Source: Paractinoplanes durhamensis
GTDB taxonomy: Bacteria > Actinomycetota > Actinomycetes > Mycobacteriales > Micromonosporaceae
Length of the DNA stretch: 64,000 bases
Reading direction: 5' to 3'
Assembly (NCBI RefSeq): GCF_016862175.1
Contig: NZ_BOML01000019.1
Location: 310,001 to 374,000 of the forward strand
Shown here: in pieces, positions 9,005-17,856 of the stretch
How the letters are laid out: each line of letters begins with the position of its first letter
How positions within the stretch are numbered: position 1 is the stretch's first letter
Position numbers and translations under genes: made by a program
The notes under the pieces: model-generated
Told to the model about the DNA's origin: nothing
Databases searched by the model: none
What the model saw: the letters and a program-made list of their open reading frames with translations, nothing else

Positions 9005-9090
9005 CCCCCTCTTCGAGCGGGGTCGCCGGTTGATCGACTTTTCGCTACCCTTCGCCGCGGCTTCCGATCAATGGCTGAGGGGGAAATGTC

Positions 9091-11352
9091 GTGAATCGTC
9101 AGCTGGCGATCGGTATCGGCACGTCGGTGGCGCTTCTGGCCGCGGGCGGAGCCGCCATCGTGGTCGCCTGGCCCGACAACACGACGCCCGCGATCGCCGG
9201 CGGCATCACCGCGATGCCGCCGGAGCCGCACCCCGAACCGCCGTCGATCGCGGCGACGCTGAGCACCCTCGACATCGCGCCCGCCGACCTCACCACCGCC
9301 GTGCTGGACGTGCCCGAGCGGTCGGCGAAGCCGTTCAGCCTGGTCGGCATCACCTGGACCGATCCGAAGGCGGCGCCGTCCGGGGTCGTCGAGGTGCGCA
9401 CCCGCAGCCTGACGACCGGCAAGTGGAGCGGCTGGCAGAAGCTGGAAACGGGCGAGGGCGGCGCGGACCCGGGCACCGAGGGAAGCACGCAGGTCCGCGG
9501 GGCCACCGAGCCGGTCTGGGTCGGGGCGTCGAACGGCGTGGCCGCCCGGATCCGCCCGTCCGGCGGGAAATCGGCCACCGCACTGCCGGCCGGCCTGCGC
9601 CTCGACATGATCGACCCGGGTAAGGCGGGTGGTCGCGGCGGCGGCGAGCCGGACCCGTCCGCGTCGTCGCCTTCCGAGCCTTCGAGTGAGCCGGCCACCA
9701 CCGATCCGACCTCGGCGCCGACGACCGCGCCGACCACCGAGTCGACCACGACCACGGCCCCGACGACCGCGCCGACCACGACCGCGGCCACCACCACGCC
9801 GACCACGGCACCGACCACGATCCTGCCGATGCCCAGCTCCACCGCGCCGATCGTCGCGGCGCTGCCGTCCTATGTGAGCCGGTCCGCCTGGTCCGCCGAC
9901 GAAACCCTGGTCACCACCACGATCAGCGTCGCCAGTGAGGTGCGGGTCGTGTTCGTGCACCACACCGCGGAGAGCAACAACTACAGCTGCACCGACTCGG
10001 CGGCGATCGTCCGGGCGATCCAGAAGTACCACGTGAAGAGCAACGGCTGGTCCGACATCGGCTACAACTTCCTGGTCGACAAGTGCGGCACGCTCTTCGA
10101 AGGCCGGCGCGGCGGCGTCACCAAGCCGATCATCGGCGCCCACACCTACGGCTTCAACACCTACTCGGCCGGCATCGCGGTGCTCGGCAACTACAGCACC
10201 ACCGACTCGCCCGGCCCGGCCGAGAAGACCATCGCCCAGGTCGCGGCGGCCCGGCTCGGCGCGTACCAGTACAACCCGGCCACCACCGGCCAGCTCACCG
10301 AGAACGCGCCGGACGGCAAGTTCCCGCAGGGCCAGGTCGTCACGTTCCAGCGGATCTCCGGCCACCGCGACGGCGTCGCCACCGAATGCCCGGGCAACAA
10401 CCTCTACGCCCGGCTGCCCGCGATCCGCGCCGAGGCGGTCAACGTCGTCTCCGGCCTGACCGCGCAGCCGTTCGGCGGCGGCAGCCTGGTCAGCGGCGTC
10501 TACTACGCCCGCGGCACGGTCACCGTGAACTGGTCGGTGAACACCCCGGCCAGCCTGTTGTCCCGCTTCGACCTGCTGCTCGACGGCAAGGTCGCCGGCA
10601 CCGCCGGGCCGGCCGCCCGCAGCGCCGCGCTGAGTCTGCCGGCCGGGTCGCACACCGTCGCGGTCCGGGCGGTCCAGCTCTACGGCGCGACCGCCACCAC
10701 CGCCGCGGCCAAGGTGTTCGGCGACGTCACCGCGCCGACCTTCCCGGGTACGCCGGGGGTCGTGCTGCGCGGCGGCACCTACTCGGCCACCTACGCGCCG
10801 GTGACCATGACGTTCCGGGCCGCCGACAACGTTCGGGTCGGCTCGCTGGCCGCCACCGCTCCGGCGAAGGCGACCCTGGCCGCCACCGCGACGAGCTGGA
10901 ACACCGGGGTGCGGCCGTCGGCGGCGACCACGTTCATGGTCACCGCCCGGGACTGGGCCGGCAACGCCCGTACCGCATCGGTGGTTCGCAAGGCCGTGCC
11001 GGTCGCCGAGACCGGGGCCAAGCGCGCGGGCACCTGGACGGCTCGCGCCGGGAGTTCGTACCTGAGCGGGAAGGCCCTCGCCGCGACCAAGGCGAACGCC
11101 AAACTGACGTACACGTTCACCGGCCGCTCGGCGGCGCTGCTGTTCTCCCAGGGCACCAAGACCGGCAAGGCCGCCGTCTACCTGGACGGCAAGAAGATCG
11201 CCACGATCGACACCAAGCGCTCGGCCACCGCCTACCGGCAGGCGCTGTGGGTCCGTTCGCTCACCCCGGGCAAGCACACGGTGGCCGTGGTCGCGCTCGG
11301 CACGAGCGGCCGCCCGACGGTGGTCGCCGACGGCCTGGTCTACCTCCCGTAG
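9091..11352 (+). CDS. Secreted PGRP-type N-acetylmuramoyl-L-alanine amidase
   Basis: A 753-residue secreted protein. Signal peptide about 1-28; a domain of unknown type (about 55-175); a long Thr/Pro/Ser linker (about 185-250); then an amidase_2/PGRP domain (about 260-445) with zinc-ligand candidates in VHHTAE (H290/H291), H425 in SGHRDG and C433 in ECPG. The C-terminal 300 residues look like beta-sandwich binding or adhesion modules. GTG start after GAGGGGGAAA. The family cleaves the amide bond between muramic acid and L-Ala of peptidoglycan. It is convergent with the GH39-like gene, overlapping by 13 bases. Confidence 0.9.
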   Translation: MNRQLAIGIGTSVALLAAGGAAIVVAWPDNTTPAIAGGITAMPPEPHPEPPSIAATLSTLDIAPADLTTAVLDVPERSAKPFSLVGITWTDPKAAPSGVVEVRTRSLTTGKWSGWQKLETGEGGADPGTEGSTQVRGATEPVWVGASNGVAARIRPSGGKSATALPAGLRLDMIDPGKAGGRGGGEPDPSASSPSEPSSEPATTDPTSAPTTAPTTESTTTTAPTTAPTTTAATTTPTTAPTTILPMPSSTAPIVAALPSYVSRSAWSADETLVTTTISVASEVRVVFVHHTAESNNYSCTDSAAIVRAIQKYHVKSNGWSDIGYNFLVDKCGTLFEGRRGGVTKPIIGAHTYGFNTYSAGIAVLGNYSTTDSPGPAEKTIAQVAAARLGAYQYNPATTGQLTENAPDGKFPQGQVVTFQRISGHRDGVATECPGNNLYARLPAIRAEAVNVVSGLTAQPFGGGSLVSGVYYARGTVTVNWSVNTPASLLSRFDLLLDGKVAGTAGPAARSAALSLPAGSHTVAVRAVQLYGATATTAAAKVFGDVTAPTFPGTPGVVLRGGTYSATYAPVTMTFRAADNVRVGSLAATAPAKATLAATATSWNTGVRPSAATTFMVTARDWAGNARTASVVRKAVPVAETGAKRAGTWTARAGSSYLSGKALAATKANAKLTYTFTGRSAALLFSQGTKTGKAAVYLDGKKIATIDTKRSATAYRQALWVRSLTPGKHTVAVVALGTSGRPTVVADGLVYLP

Positions 11353-12554
11353 TAGGTGACCGCGCCGGTGTTCGCGTCGATCGAGACCCCGGTCTCGCCG
11401 TCGTCGACCCGGACGGTGTCGCCGGTCCAGGCGGTGGTGATCGGGCGGTGCGCCGCGGCCGCCCGGGCCAGCCACGCGTAGGGCCCGGCCATCGGCAGCG
11501 GCGCACCCCCGTCGGCCGCCCGGGTGTCGCTCCACAGCGCCACCGACTCGAAACTGGTGTCCGCCTGCGGCTGCCACAGCAGCACCTTCGCCGCGCCCGC
11601 CTCGACCATCCGGGCCACCGCGAGCAGCCCGATCGCGGCCCGCCGGGGCGCCGCCGAGGGCACGCCGTCGTCGTCGACCTCCGGGTAGACCTCGGCCCAC
11701 CACACCGGCAGCCCGGTGCGTTTGCGCAGCTGGCGGGTGATGTCACCGAACTTCGCGGTAGCCGCCGCGTCGCCACCGGGCAGCTGGTTGTCGCGGGTCG
11801 CGTTCGACCCGTCGACCACGATGAAGTCGGCGCCCACCTTGTGCGCCATCCAGTAGTCGATGGCGTCCACGATCCGATGCTCGACCGCGCCCCACGCCCC
11901 GCTCAGCGGCGAGTCGTCCGCACCCCAGGAGATCATCACGAGGTACGGCCCACCGATCCGCGCCGCCGGGTTCGCCTTCTTCACCGCGGCATAGACCTTG
12001 TTGTACAGCCGGGTGTACGCCTCGATGTCCCAGGTGTTCCGCTCGGTGTCGAAAAACCCCTTCAATTCATTCCAAACAAGGAAATTCTTGACGTACGGGT
12101 ACCGCGCGGCCACCGCCGCCGCGAGTTCGGCGAAGTCGTCGAAATGCTCCTCGGCCGGCGGCACCTCGATCTTGTCCCAGTCGGTCTGGCCAGGCTCGCC
12201 GCCCTTCATCCAGTCCGGCGCGCAGCACAGCGTGATCACCGGATCGTCGGTGGTGCGGCGCAGCAGGTCCATCCGGTGGTCGAGGGTGCTCCAGTCGAAG
12301 ACCCCGGGCGACGGCTCCGGATTGAGCGCGCCCCAGCCCATGATGTGCTGGTTGCCGGCGAGGGGCGCCGACGTCAGGTAGTCGCGGGCCCGCGCGTCGG
12401 CCGCGGAGTCGCCGTCCGCGGTGACCTGGGTGTGGGTGACCCCCAGCACCGGCGGACCGGTGCGTGGCGCCGTCGACGCCGGCACCGAACCGAGCACCAC
12501 GAACGACAACGCCACCACCACTATCCTGCGGACCCGCTCAGCGGAGCTCGACAT
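11340..12554 (-). CDS. GH39-like secreted glycoside hydrolase
   Basis: A 404-residue protein with an N-terminal signal segment (about 9-29) and a TIM-barrel-like hydrolase domain. The pair expected of clan GH-A enzymes is visible: Asn162-Glu163 in LVWNELKG as acid/base and Glu288 in PVWWAEVYPE as nucleophile. The family assignment is by motif only; GH39 or another clan GH-A family is possible. It is the last gene of a coupled minus-strand operon, overlapping the small membrane protein gene by 17 bases. I infer that it trims or releases a glycan made or exported by the upstream membrane proteins. Confidence 0.75.
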   Translation of the reverse strand: MSSSAERVRRIVVVALSFVVLGSVPASTAPRTGPPVLGVTHTQVTADGDSAADARARDYLTSAPLAGNQHIMGWGALNPEPSPGVFDWSTLDHRMDLLRRTTDDPVITLCCAPDWMKGGEPGQTDWDKIEVPPAEEHFDDFAELAAAVAARYPYVKNFLVWNELKGFFDTERNTWDIEAYTRLYNKVYAAVKKANPAARIGGPYLVMISWGADDSPLSGAWGAVEHRIVDAIDYWMAHKVGADFIVVDGSNATRDNQLPGGDAAATAKFGDITRQLRKRTGLPVWWAEVYPEVDDDGVPSAAPRRAAIGLLAVARMVEAGAAKVLLWQPQADTSFESVALWSDTRAADGGAPLPMAGPYAWLARAAAAHRPITTAWTGDTVRVDDGETGVSIDANTGAVTYYGR

Positions 12555-12765
12555 ACATTCGCAGCACGAGGCAGGTGAGCAGGGCCGCGCTCAGCACGAT
12601 CAGCCCGATCTTGGAGATCAGGTTGAGCTGGCGGGCCCGGACGCTCGCCGGTGGCGTGTTGCCGGCCGGGTCGGGGTCCATCTCGGCGACGATCCCGCGG
12701 CCCAGGGCGACCGCCATCACCAGCACGAACAGGATGCCGGACATGATGTTCAGGGCCGCGATCAA
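12538..12765 (-). CDS. Small two-TM membrane protein
   Basis: A 75-residue protein with two hydrophobic helices (about 5-26 and 50-70) separated by a polar loop with Asp/Pro. The start is probably TTG at 12765, which overlaps the upstream gene's stop as TTGA and implies translational coupling; an ATG at 12744 is an alternative. It sits between the large multi-pass protein and the glycosidase in the same operon. No family recognised. Position suggests an accessory subunit of the membrane glycan machinery. Confidence 0.65.
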   Translation of the reverse strand: MIAALNIMSGILFVLVMAVALGRGIVAEMDPDPAGNTPPASVRARQLNLISKIGLIVLSAALLTCLVLRMYVELR

Positions 12766-14534
12766 TTCGTGGTCGCCTTCCGCACCAGGACGATGCCGTC
12801 GCGATTCTGGGTCAGGACCGTGTAGGTGCCGTCGGCGACCAGCGTGGTGACCTCCTGCTGGGCCCAGTCGGCGGGCAGGCCCTCACCGAGCTGACCCCAC
12901 CGCACCATCGACCTCGTCACGACGATCGTGTTCGCGCTCTGCATGCCGGCGCAGTCGCTGAGCGAGATGTCCTCGCCGCAGACCCCGCCGACCGACGCCC
13001 ACTGGATCGTGATCACCCGCTCCGGCCGTTCCGGCCCCTGGTCGCGGGCGAACAGCAGGATGCCGTGGGGCGGGGTGGCCGCGATCGCCGCGTCGACGAT
13101 CTTGACCTCGTCGCCGGAGACGTACGCGAACCCGTCGTTGCCGCCGCGGACCAGCACCAGGCTGCACGCCAGCCCGGCCAGCGCGACGATCGGCACCGCG
13201 AACAGCTTCAGGTTCGGCTTCCAGGAGCTGAGCTTGTCGAACAGCTCACCGCCGAGGACCGCGCAGACCGGCATCGAGAACAGCGCCACCCGCAGGAACA
13301 GCTCGCCGCCGTAGGCCTGCACGACGGCCGGCGCGGGCGCCGCGATCAGCAGGGCGGGCAGCCAGAACGACTTGCCGGCCTTCCAGATCCGCCAGCCCAC
13401 CTTGGTGGCCGCCAGCCGGACCAGCAGGCCCAGGCCGCCGAGCATCAGGGTGCCGAGGAAGTAGACGATGCGCAGCTTGCGGACGGCGGCGATGCCCGGG
13501 TCGACCGAGACGATCCGGTCGGTCAGGTTGACGCCGACCGACTCGCCGACGTTGCCGAAGTTGTCGGTGAGCAGCCGCAGCGCCTGCCCCGACCAGAACT
13601 CGTGCGCGCCGAGCACGAACCAGGTCAGCAGGGAGGCGGCCAGCACGATGATCGCGGTCCACACGCCGCGCACCGCCCGGACCTTGCGCCGGGCGATCAG
13701 GATCATCACCAGCTGCGAGCCCAGCATGAACGGGGTCAGCTGGTGGGTCATCACGATCGCGCAGATGAAGACCGACACCAGGATCAGGCTGCCGATGCGT
13801 TCTCGGGCCGCCCGCTGCTGCGGCTCGCTCAGCAGCAGCGTGATCACGGCCAGGGACAGCAGGAAGCCGGTCGACTGCGGGGAGAAGTAGTCCTGCTCGA
13901 TCCAGTTGAGCACGCTCACCAGGGCGGCGGCGTACCAGGCGGCCCGATACGGCGCGTCCAGCGCCCGGGCCAGCCGCCAGACCAGCGCCGCGGTGAGGAA
14001 CGCGCAGGCCAGCGGCCACCAGTTGGCCACCTGCGCGAGCCGGTGCGCGCCGACCGCGTCGGTGAGCATGCCCCACCAGGAGAAGAAGCCCGGCCAGCTG
14101 AACCGCGCGTCGATGTTGCGCGCGCTCTCGCCGTACACCGCATATTGGTCGATGAAGCCGAGGTGCACCCAGGCCGTGCTCGTCCGGGCCCAGCCCTCGA
14201 CCAGCGGCGGCAGCCCGAACATCTGGAAGATCAGGACGCCGAGCGTGACGCCCAGCTGCTCCCGGGCGAGCCGGTGGTGGATCGCCCAGGCCAGGCCGCC
14301 GGCGGTGAGGATCAGGCCGGTCCAGACCGTCCACGGCAGCACCGAGGCCAGACCCCAGCCGGTGGCGTTGCGCGGGTTCGTCATCGCGGCGCCGACGATC
14401 CACAGGACGAGGCCGACCACGGTGGTACCGGCGGCGATCAGGGTGTCCCGGTCCCGCCAGGCATGACCGGTGGCGGGCACCGGCGCGGCCGGCGTCGCCG
14501 GTGTCTCGCGCAGGGCCGCTGCATAGACGGTCAC
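12762..14534 (-). CDS. Large multi-pass membrane protein, possible GT-C-type glycosyltransferase
   Basis: About 590 residues with roughly eleven to twelve predicted transmembrane helices through residue 460 and a C-terminal extracytoplasmic domain of about 120 residues containing Cys residues. Size, topology and neighbours resemble GT-C or polymer-assembly membrane proteins, but I cannot point to a diagnostic catalytic motif. I start it at GTG 14534, which overlaps the previous gene's stop as GTGA; a longer upstream frame lacks membrane character. It may glycosylate, polymerise or export a lipid-linked glycan. The assignment is an inference. Confidence 0.7.
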   Translation of the reverse strand: MTVYAAALRETPATPAAPVPATGHAWRDRDTLIAAGTTVVGLVLWIVGAAMTNPRNATGWGLASVLPWTVWTGLILTAGGLAWAIHHRLAREQLGVTLGVLIFQMFGLPPLVEGWARTSTAWVHLGFIDQYAVYGESARNIDARFSWPGFFSWWGMLTDAVGAHRLAQVANWWPLACAFLTAALVWRLARALDAPYRAAWYAAALVSVLNWIEQDYFSPQSTGFLLSLAVITLLLSEPQQRAARERIGSLILVSVFICAIVMTHQLTPFMLGSQLVMILIARRKVRAVRGVWTAIIVLAASLLTWFVLGAHEFWSGQALRLLTDNFGNVGESVGVNLTDRIVSVDPGIAAVRKLRIVYFLGTLMLGGLGLLVRLAATKVGWRIWKAGKSFWLPALLIAAPAPAVVQAYGGELFLRVALFSMPVCAVLGGELFDKLSSWKPNLKLFAVPIVALAGLACSLVLVRGGNDGFAYVSGDEVKIVDAAIAATPPHGILLFARDQGPERPERVITIQWASVGGVCGEDISLSDCAGMQSANTIVVTRSMVRWGQLGEGLPADWAQQEVTTLVADGTYTVLTQNRDGIVLVRKATTN

Positions 14535-17248
14535 AGGGCACGGCCTTTCCGGAGAATGTGCGGTACGGCGCCGCCGGCGGCGAGAACCGCCCAGACGGTC
14601 ACCCAGATCCGCGGGTTCCACGCGTGCGACTGCAGCTGGGTCATCGCCAGGATGATCCCCATCGCGACGCTGAGCGCGACCGAGCCGATGATCTCGACAA
14701 GCCGCTCCCGGAACCGGATATAGGCCACCGCCACCCAGCCCGGCACAAACCCGGCGAACAGGACGGTGAACGCCATCCGTCCCGGATAGTGCAGGTCGAT
14801 CGCGGTGCCGAGGGCAACCACCACCGACCAGACGAGAACCCCGATGGCGATGTTGCGGGTCTGCAGCGCGTGCCGCGGGTTGGGCGGCGGATCGTCGACC
14901 ACGAGAATGCTGGTCCGAGACGGATCGACCGCCGCGTCGTCAGTCTTGAGAACGGTCGTCTCGTTCGGGTCGACCGCCTTCTTCTTGTCTTTCTTGTCCT
15001 TGGTCGCCGGCTTGGCCCACCCGGCGTCCTTCTCACCCGCGTCCGCCCCGGACCCGTCCGGTTCGGCGGTCTTCGTCGCAGGCGCACCGTAGACACCGCC
15101 GCCTTCCTGGCCGCCGCCCGACTTCCCGGGCACGGTCGGCACAGCCGGCCGCCCACCCACGACAGGAACAGAGAACCCCGGCTGCGCCGGAGCCCCCTGC
15201 GCAGCGGCACCGTGAGGCGGAGCCCCCTGCGCTGCGGCGCCCTGAGGCGATGCACCCTGCGCTGCGGCGCCTTGCGGTGGTGCGCCGTGCGGCGTGGCGT
15301 TCTGCGGCGTGGCGTTCTGCGGCGTGGCGTTCTGCGGCGGCGCGCCCTGTCCTGCGGCGCCTTGCGGCGGTGCGCCGTGCGGCGCGGCACCCTGCGGCGG
15401 CGCGCCCTGCGCTGCGGCGTTCTGCCGCGGCGCACTTTGCGGCGCTCCTCCGTGCGGAGGTGCTGCCTGGGGCGCGGCGGCCGTCGGCTCGGCGGCCGTC
15501 GGCGCTGAACCGCCGTAGACACGGCCGGACGGCTGAGCCGAGACGGGATTGGCCGATGAGGGCTGGCCGGAGGTCGGCTGCGCAGGCTTCGCATCCGGGT
15601 TCCTGGGCGCGGCCTGCTCCGGCTCGGCGGATTTCGGCTGAGCCCCGCCGTAGACGCGGCCGGACGGCTGCGAGGAGACCGGATTGGCCGGTGCCGGCTG
15701 CGCGGATCGCGGCTCGGCCGCGCCGGCCTGCCCGCCTTCCGGTCCACCGGCCTTGGGCTGCGGCGCGCCGTAGACGTGGCCGCCCGGCTGAGTGGAGACC
15801 GGCTTGGCCGGTGCCGGGTAGGCGGATTTCGGCTCGGCCGCGCCGGCCTGCTCAGCTTCCGATCCGCCGGTATTGGGTTGCGGCGCGCCGTAAACGGCGC
15901 CGCCAGGCCGCGAGGAAACCGGATTGGCCGGTGCCGGGTAGGCGGATTTCGGCTCGGCCGCGCCGGCCTGCTCGCCTTCCGGTCCACCGGTCTTGGGCTG
16001 AGGTGCGCCGTAAACGGCGCCGCCCGGCCGCGCTGACACCGGATTGGCCGGTGCCGGCTGCGCGGATCGCGGCTCGGCCACGCCGGCCTGCCCGGCCTCC
16101 GGTCCACCGGTCTTGGGCTGAGACCCGCCGTAAACGCGGCCGCTGGGCTGCGCGGAGACGGGGTTGGCCGACGCCGGCTGGCCGGCAGATGGCTGGCCGG
16201 CAGATGGCTGGCCGGATGTCGGCTGGCCGGCTCCCGGCTGACCGTTTGAGGGCTGGCCAGGCGCGGGCCGACCGGCACCTGGCTGGCCGGGTCCTGGCTG
16301 GCCGGTTGCAGGCCGGCTGGGGGAGGGCTGGCCGGACGGCGGCTGGCCGTAGAGGGACTGGCCCGTTGAGGGCTGGCCGTTCGGCCCGCCAGGTCCGGGC
16401 TGGGCAGGCTTCGGCTCGGCGGTCTGCGGCTGGGTCGCGCCGTAGACGCGGCCGGACACCGGATTCGCCGACGACGGCTGGCCCGACGACGGCTGGCCCG
16501 ACGACGGCTGGCCCGACGTGGGCTGACCCGGCTTTGGCTGGCCGTTTGAGGGCTGGCCGGATGACGGCTGGGCGGGCCTCGGGTCGGCGTTCTGGGGTCG
16601 GCCGTTGGCCGGCTCGTCGGTCTTCGGCTGCGATGCGCCGTAGACCCGGCCGCCCGGCTCGGCGAAGACCGGCGTGGCTTGCGCCTGCGGGCCCGCCTGG
16701 GCCTCGGCGCCCTGCTGGCGCCCGCCTTCCGGCCCACCGGTCGCCGGTGACTGCGCGCCGTAGACGCGACCGCCGGGCGTCGCCGCGGCCGGCCGGTCGA
16801 GCTGAGGTTGCGGCGGCCGAGCGGCCGCCTGCTTGCCCGGAACGGTCGGCACGGGTCGTCCTGGCACAGCCGGCACGGGTCGTCCCGGCACAGTTGGCAC
16901 GGGTCGTCCCGGCACAGCCGGCACCGGTCGTCCCTGTTCCGGTCGGCCCGGCCCCGGCGGGCCCGGCTTCGGCCCGGAGTGGGGCGGGCCAGGCTGCGGC
17001 GGGCCGGACTGGGACGGGCCGGAGTGAGGCGGGCCGGGCTTGGGCGGGCCGGAATGCGGCGGGCCGGGCTTGGGCGGGCCAGGCTTGGGCTCGGCGGACC
17101 TCGCCTCGGGCCCGGCCGGACCGCCCTGCTGCTGGCCGCCCTGCTGGGGGCCGCCCTGCTTCGGGTCGGAGGGCTCGGGAGACTCCGGGGGCGTCGACGG
17201 GCCGGACGAGCCGTAGACCCGGCCCGCCGGACGATTGTCAGCGCCCAC
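14531..17248 (-). CDS. Repetitive proline-rich protein with C-terminal membrane domain
   Basis: About 905 residues. Residues up to about 770 are Pro/Gly/Gln/Ala-rich and predicted disordered, with eleven copies of a G-x-VYG motif usually followed by an xQPKT-like stretch, plus short arrays such as PQNAT and QPSSG. The last 130 residues contain about four transmembrane helices, starting after a conserved-looking NPRHALQTRN segment. I choose GTG 17248 because the first G-x-VYG motif follows at once. The stop is coupled (GTGA) to the multi-pass protein gene. No enzymatic motif seen. It may be a membrane-anchored scaffold for a glycan assembly complex. Confidence 0.75.
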   Translation of the reverse strand: MGADNRPAGRVYGSSGPSTPPESPEPSDPKQGGPQQGGQQQGGPAGPEARSAEPKPGPPKPGPPHSGPPKPGPPHSGPSQSGPPQPGPPHSGPKPGPPGPGRPEQGRPVPAVPGRPVPTVPGRPVPAVPGRPVPTVPGKQAAARPPQPQLDRPAAATPGGRVYGAQSPATGGPEGGRQQGAEAQAGPQAQATPVFAEPGGRVYGASQPKTDEPANGRPQNADPRPAQPSSGQPSNGQPKPGQPTSGQPSSGQPSSGQPSSANPVSGRVYGATQPQTAEPKPAQPGPGGPNGQPSTGQSLYGQPPSGQPSPSRPATGQPGPGQPGAGRPAPGQPSNGQPGAGQPTSGQPSAGQPSAGQPASANPVSAQPSGRVYGGSQPKTGGPEAGQAGVAEPRSAQPAPANPVSARPGGAVYGAPQPKTGGPEGEQAGAAEPKSAYPAPANPVSSRPGGAVYGAPQPNTGGSEAEQAGAAEPKSAYPAPAKPVSTQPGGHVYGAPQPKAGGPEGGQAGAAEPRSAQPAPANPVSSQPSGRVYGGAQPKSAEPEQAAPRNPDAKPAQPTSGQPSSANPVSAQPSGRVYGGSAPTAAEPTAAAPQAAPPHGGAPQSAPRQNAAAQGAPPQGAAPHGAPPQGAAGQGAPPQNATPQNATPQNATPHGAPPQGAAAQGASPQGAAAQGAPPHGAAAQGAPAQPGFSVPVVGGRPAVPTVPGKSGGGQEGGGVYGAPATKTAEPDGSGADAGEKDAGWAKPATKDKKDKKKAVDPNETTVLKTDDAAVDPSRTSILVVDDPPPNPRHALQTRNIAIGVLVWSVVVALGTAIDLHYPGRMAFTVLFAGFVPGWVAVAYIRFRERLVEIIGSVALSVAMGIILAMTQLQSHAWNPRIWVTVWAVLAAGGAVPHILRKGRAL
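15651..16130. repeat. 120-bp in-frame minisatellite, four units
   Basis: Exactly periodic 120-bp units begin at 15651, 15771, 15891 and 16011, with the next TAAACG/TAGACG landmark at 16131. Each encodes a 40-residue module containing VYG, QPK, a GGPE-type acidic turn, AGAAEP and PANPVS. Units vary by scattered substitutions, so the array is not a recent perfect amplification. Confidence 0.85.
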
Positions 17249-17433
17249 GGCGCACCGCCTTTTCGAGCCGGGACACCATCGCCGGGTAGGCGTCCTCACT
17301 GTAACAACGGCGGTGCTTCACGAGGTGATAACTCCTGTCGAGCGGATCGGCGGGCGGACGCAGGTCAGGTGGCGTACTCCATCCGGCGGAACATGGTCTC
17401 GGACCTCTTGCGGCAGTCCCGGCGCTCGCGCAT
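17238..17433 (-). CDS. Candidate small gene in two frames, possible +1 frameshift
   Basis: An ATG at 17433 follows a well-placed AGGGA and opens a 22-codon frame (starts MRERRDCRKR, ends RRMEYAT) in which every codon ends in G or C; it stops at UGA 17365-17367. Skipping one base at ACC-UGA continues into a second frame with coding-like third positions (about 33 of 42 G/C) that ends LEKAVRRGR at 17238. Joined, the product is about 64 residues, basic and Cys-containing. The second frame overlaps the GTG of the repetitive protein. It could be programmed frameshifting, a leader peptide plus overlapping ORF, a decayed gene or a sequencing error. Confidence 0.35.
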
Positions 17434-17458
17434 GATCGTCCCTGCCGCGTTGTCGCGA

Positions 17459-17476
17459 CCCGGCAATTCTGCCGGG
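17459..17476. promoter_or_regulatory. Perfect 7-bp inverted repeat upstream of the glycan operon
   Basis: CCCGGCA and TGCCGGG flank a 4-base spacer. It lies 25 bases upstream of the candidate small gene and 42 bases downstream (minus-strand direction) of the bipartite motif at 17518-17564. It could be an operator or a 5' leader hairpin. Confidence 0.4.
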
Positions 17477-17517
17477 CTGCACAGGAACGCACGCAGCGAC
17501 ATAGGTGCAGCCTTGGT

Positions 17518-17564
17518 CGACGGTCGGCAGCGCTGAACGACCGCATCGGTCCGGCGAATTTACC
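17518..17564 (-). promoter_or_regulatory. Shared bipartite motif, copy 1
   Basis: Read on the minus strand it is GGTAAATTCGC, 22 bases, then GCTGCCGACCGTCG. The same two blocks with the same 22-base spacing recur at 18810-18856 upstream of the GT2 gene, while the spacers differ. The rest of 17434-17856 contains only short palindromes and the GT2 terminator. Likely a promoter or activator site; no known sigma consensus is evident. Confidence 0.55.
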
Positions 17565-17810
17565 GCTTCGGCCAACCGCCCCCGGAACCGGCACTGAATG
17601 CCCGGCCCCGCCGGGATCGTCCGGTTGGCGGATTCGCCGCTGGTCAGCCGCATTTTCGGCGAAACGGCAAAACCCGACAAAAGCCTCTTAGCGTACGCCG
17701 TGACCGGCACCCTACTAAGCGGCGATCCGGCCACTGACGGCCAGGATCCTTCCGTATCGGACAAGTGTTAAATCCTCGTGGCGGTGGGCGGCCGGAACGC
17801 TGCAGGAAAA

Positions 17811-17838
17811 GGCCGCCCGGCGAACGAACCGGGCGGCC
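17811..17838 (-). terminator. Rho-independent terminator after the GT2 gene
   Basis: On the minus strand, GGCCGCCCGG, an 8-base loop, and CCGGGCGGCC form a perfect 10-bp stem followed by TTTT. It lies 19 bases past the GT2 stop, so GT2 is a separate transcription unit from the downstream glycan operon. Confidence 0.88.
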
Positions 17839-17856
17839 TCGGGATTGCTCGCAGCG

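Noticed and set aside
15294..15518. Short regular repeats resembling a CRISPR array
   Set aside because: Periods of 15 and 120 bp stay in frame with the proline-rich protein, with no unique spacers and no cas genes nearby.
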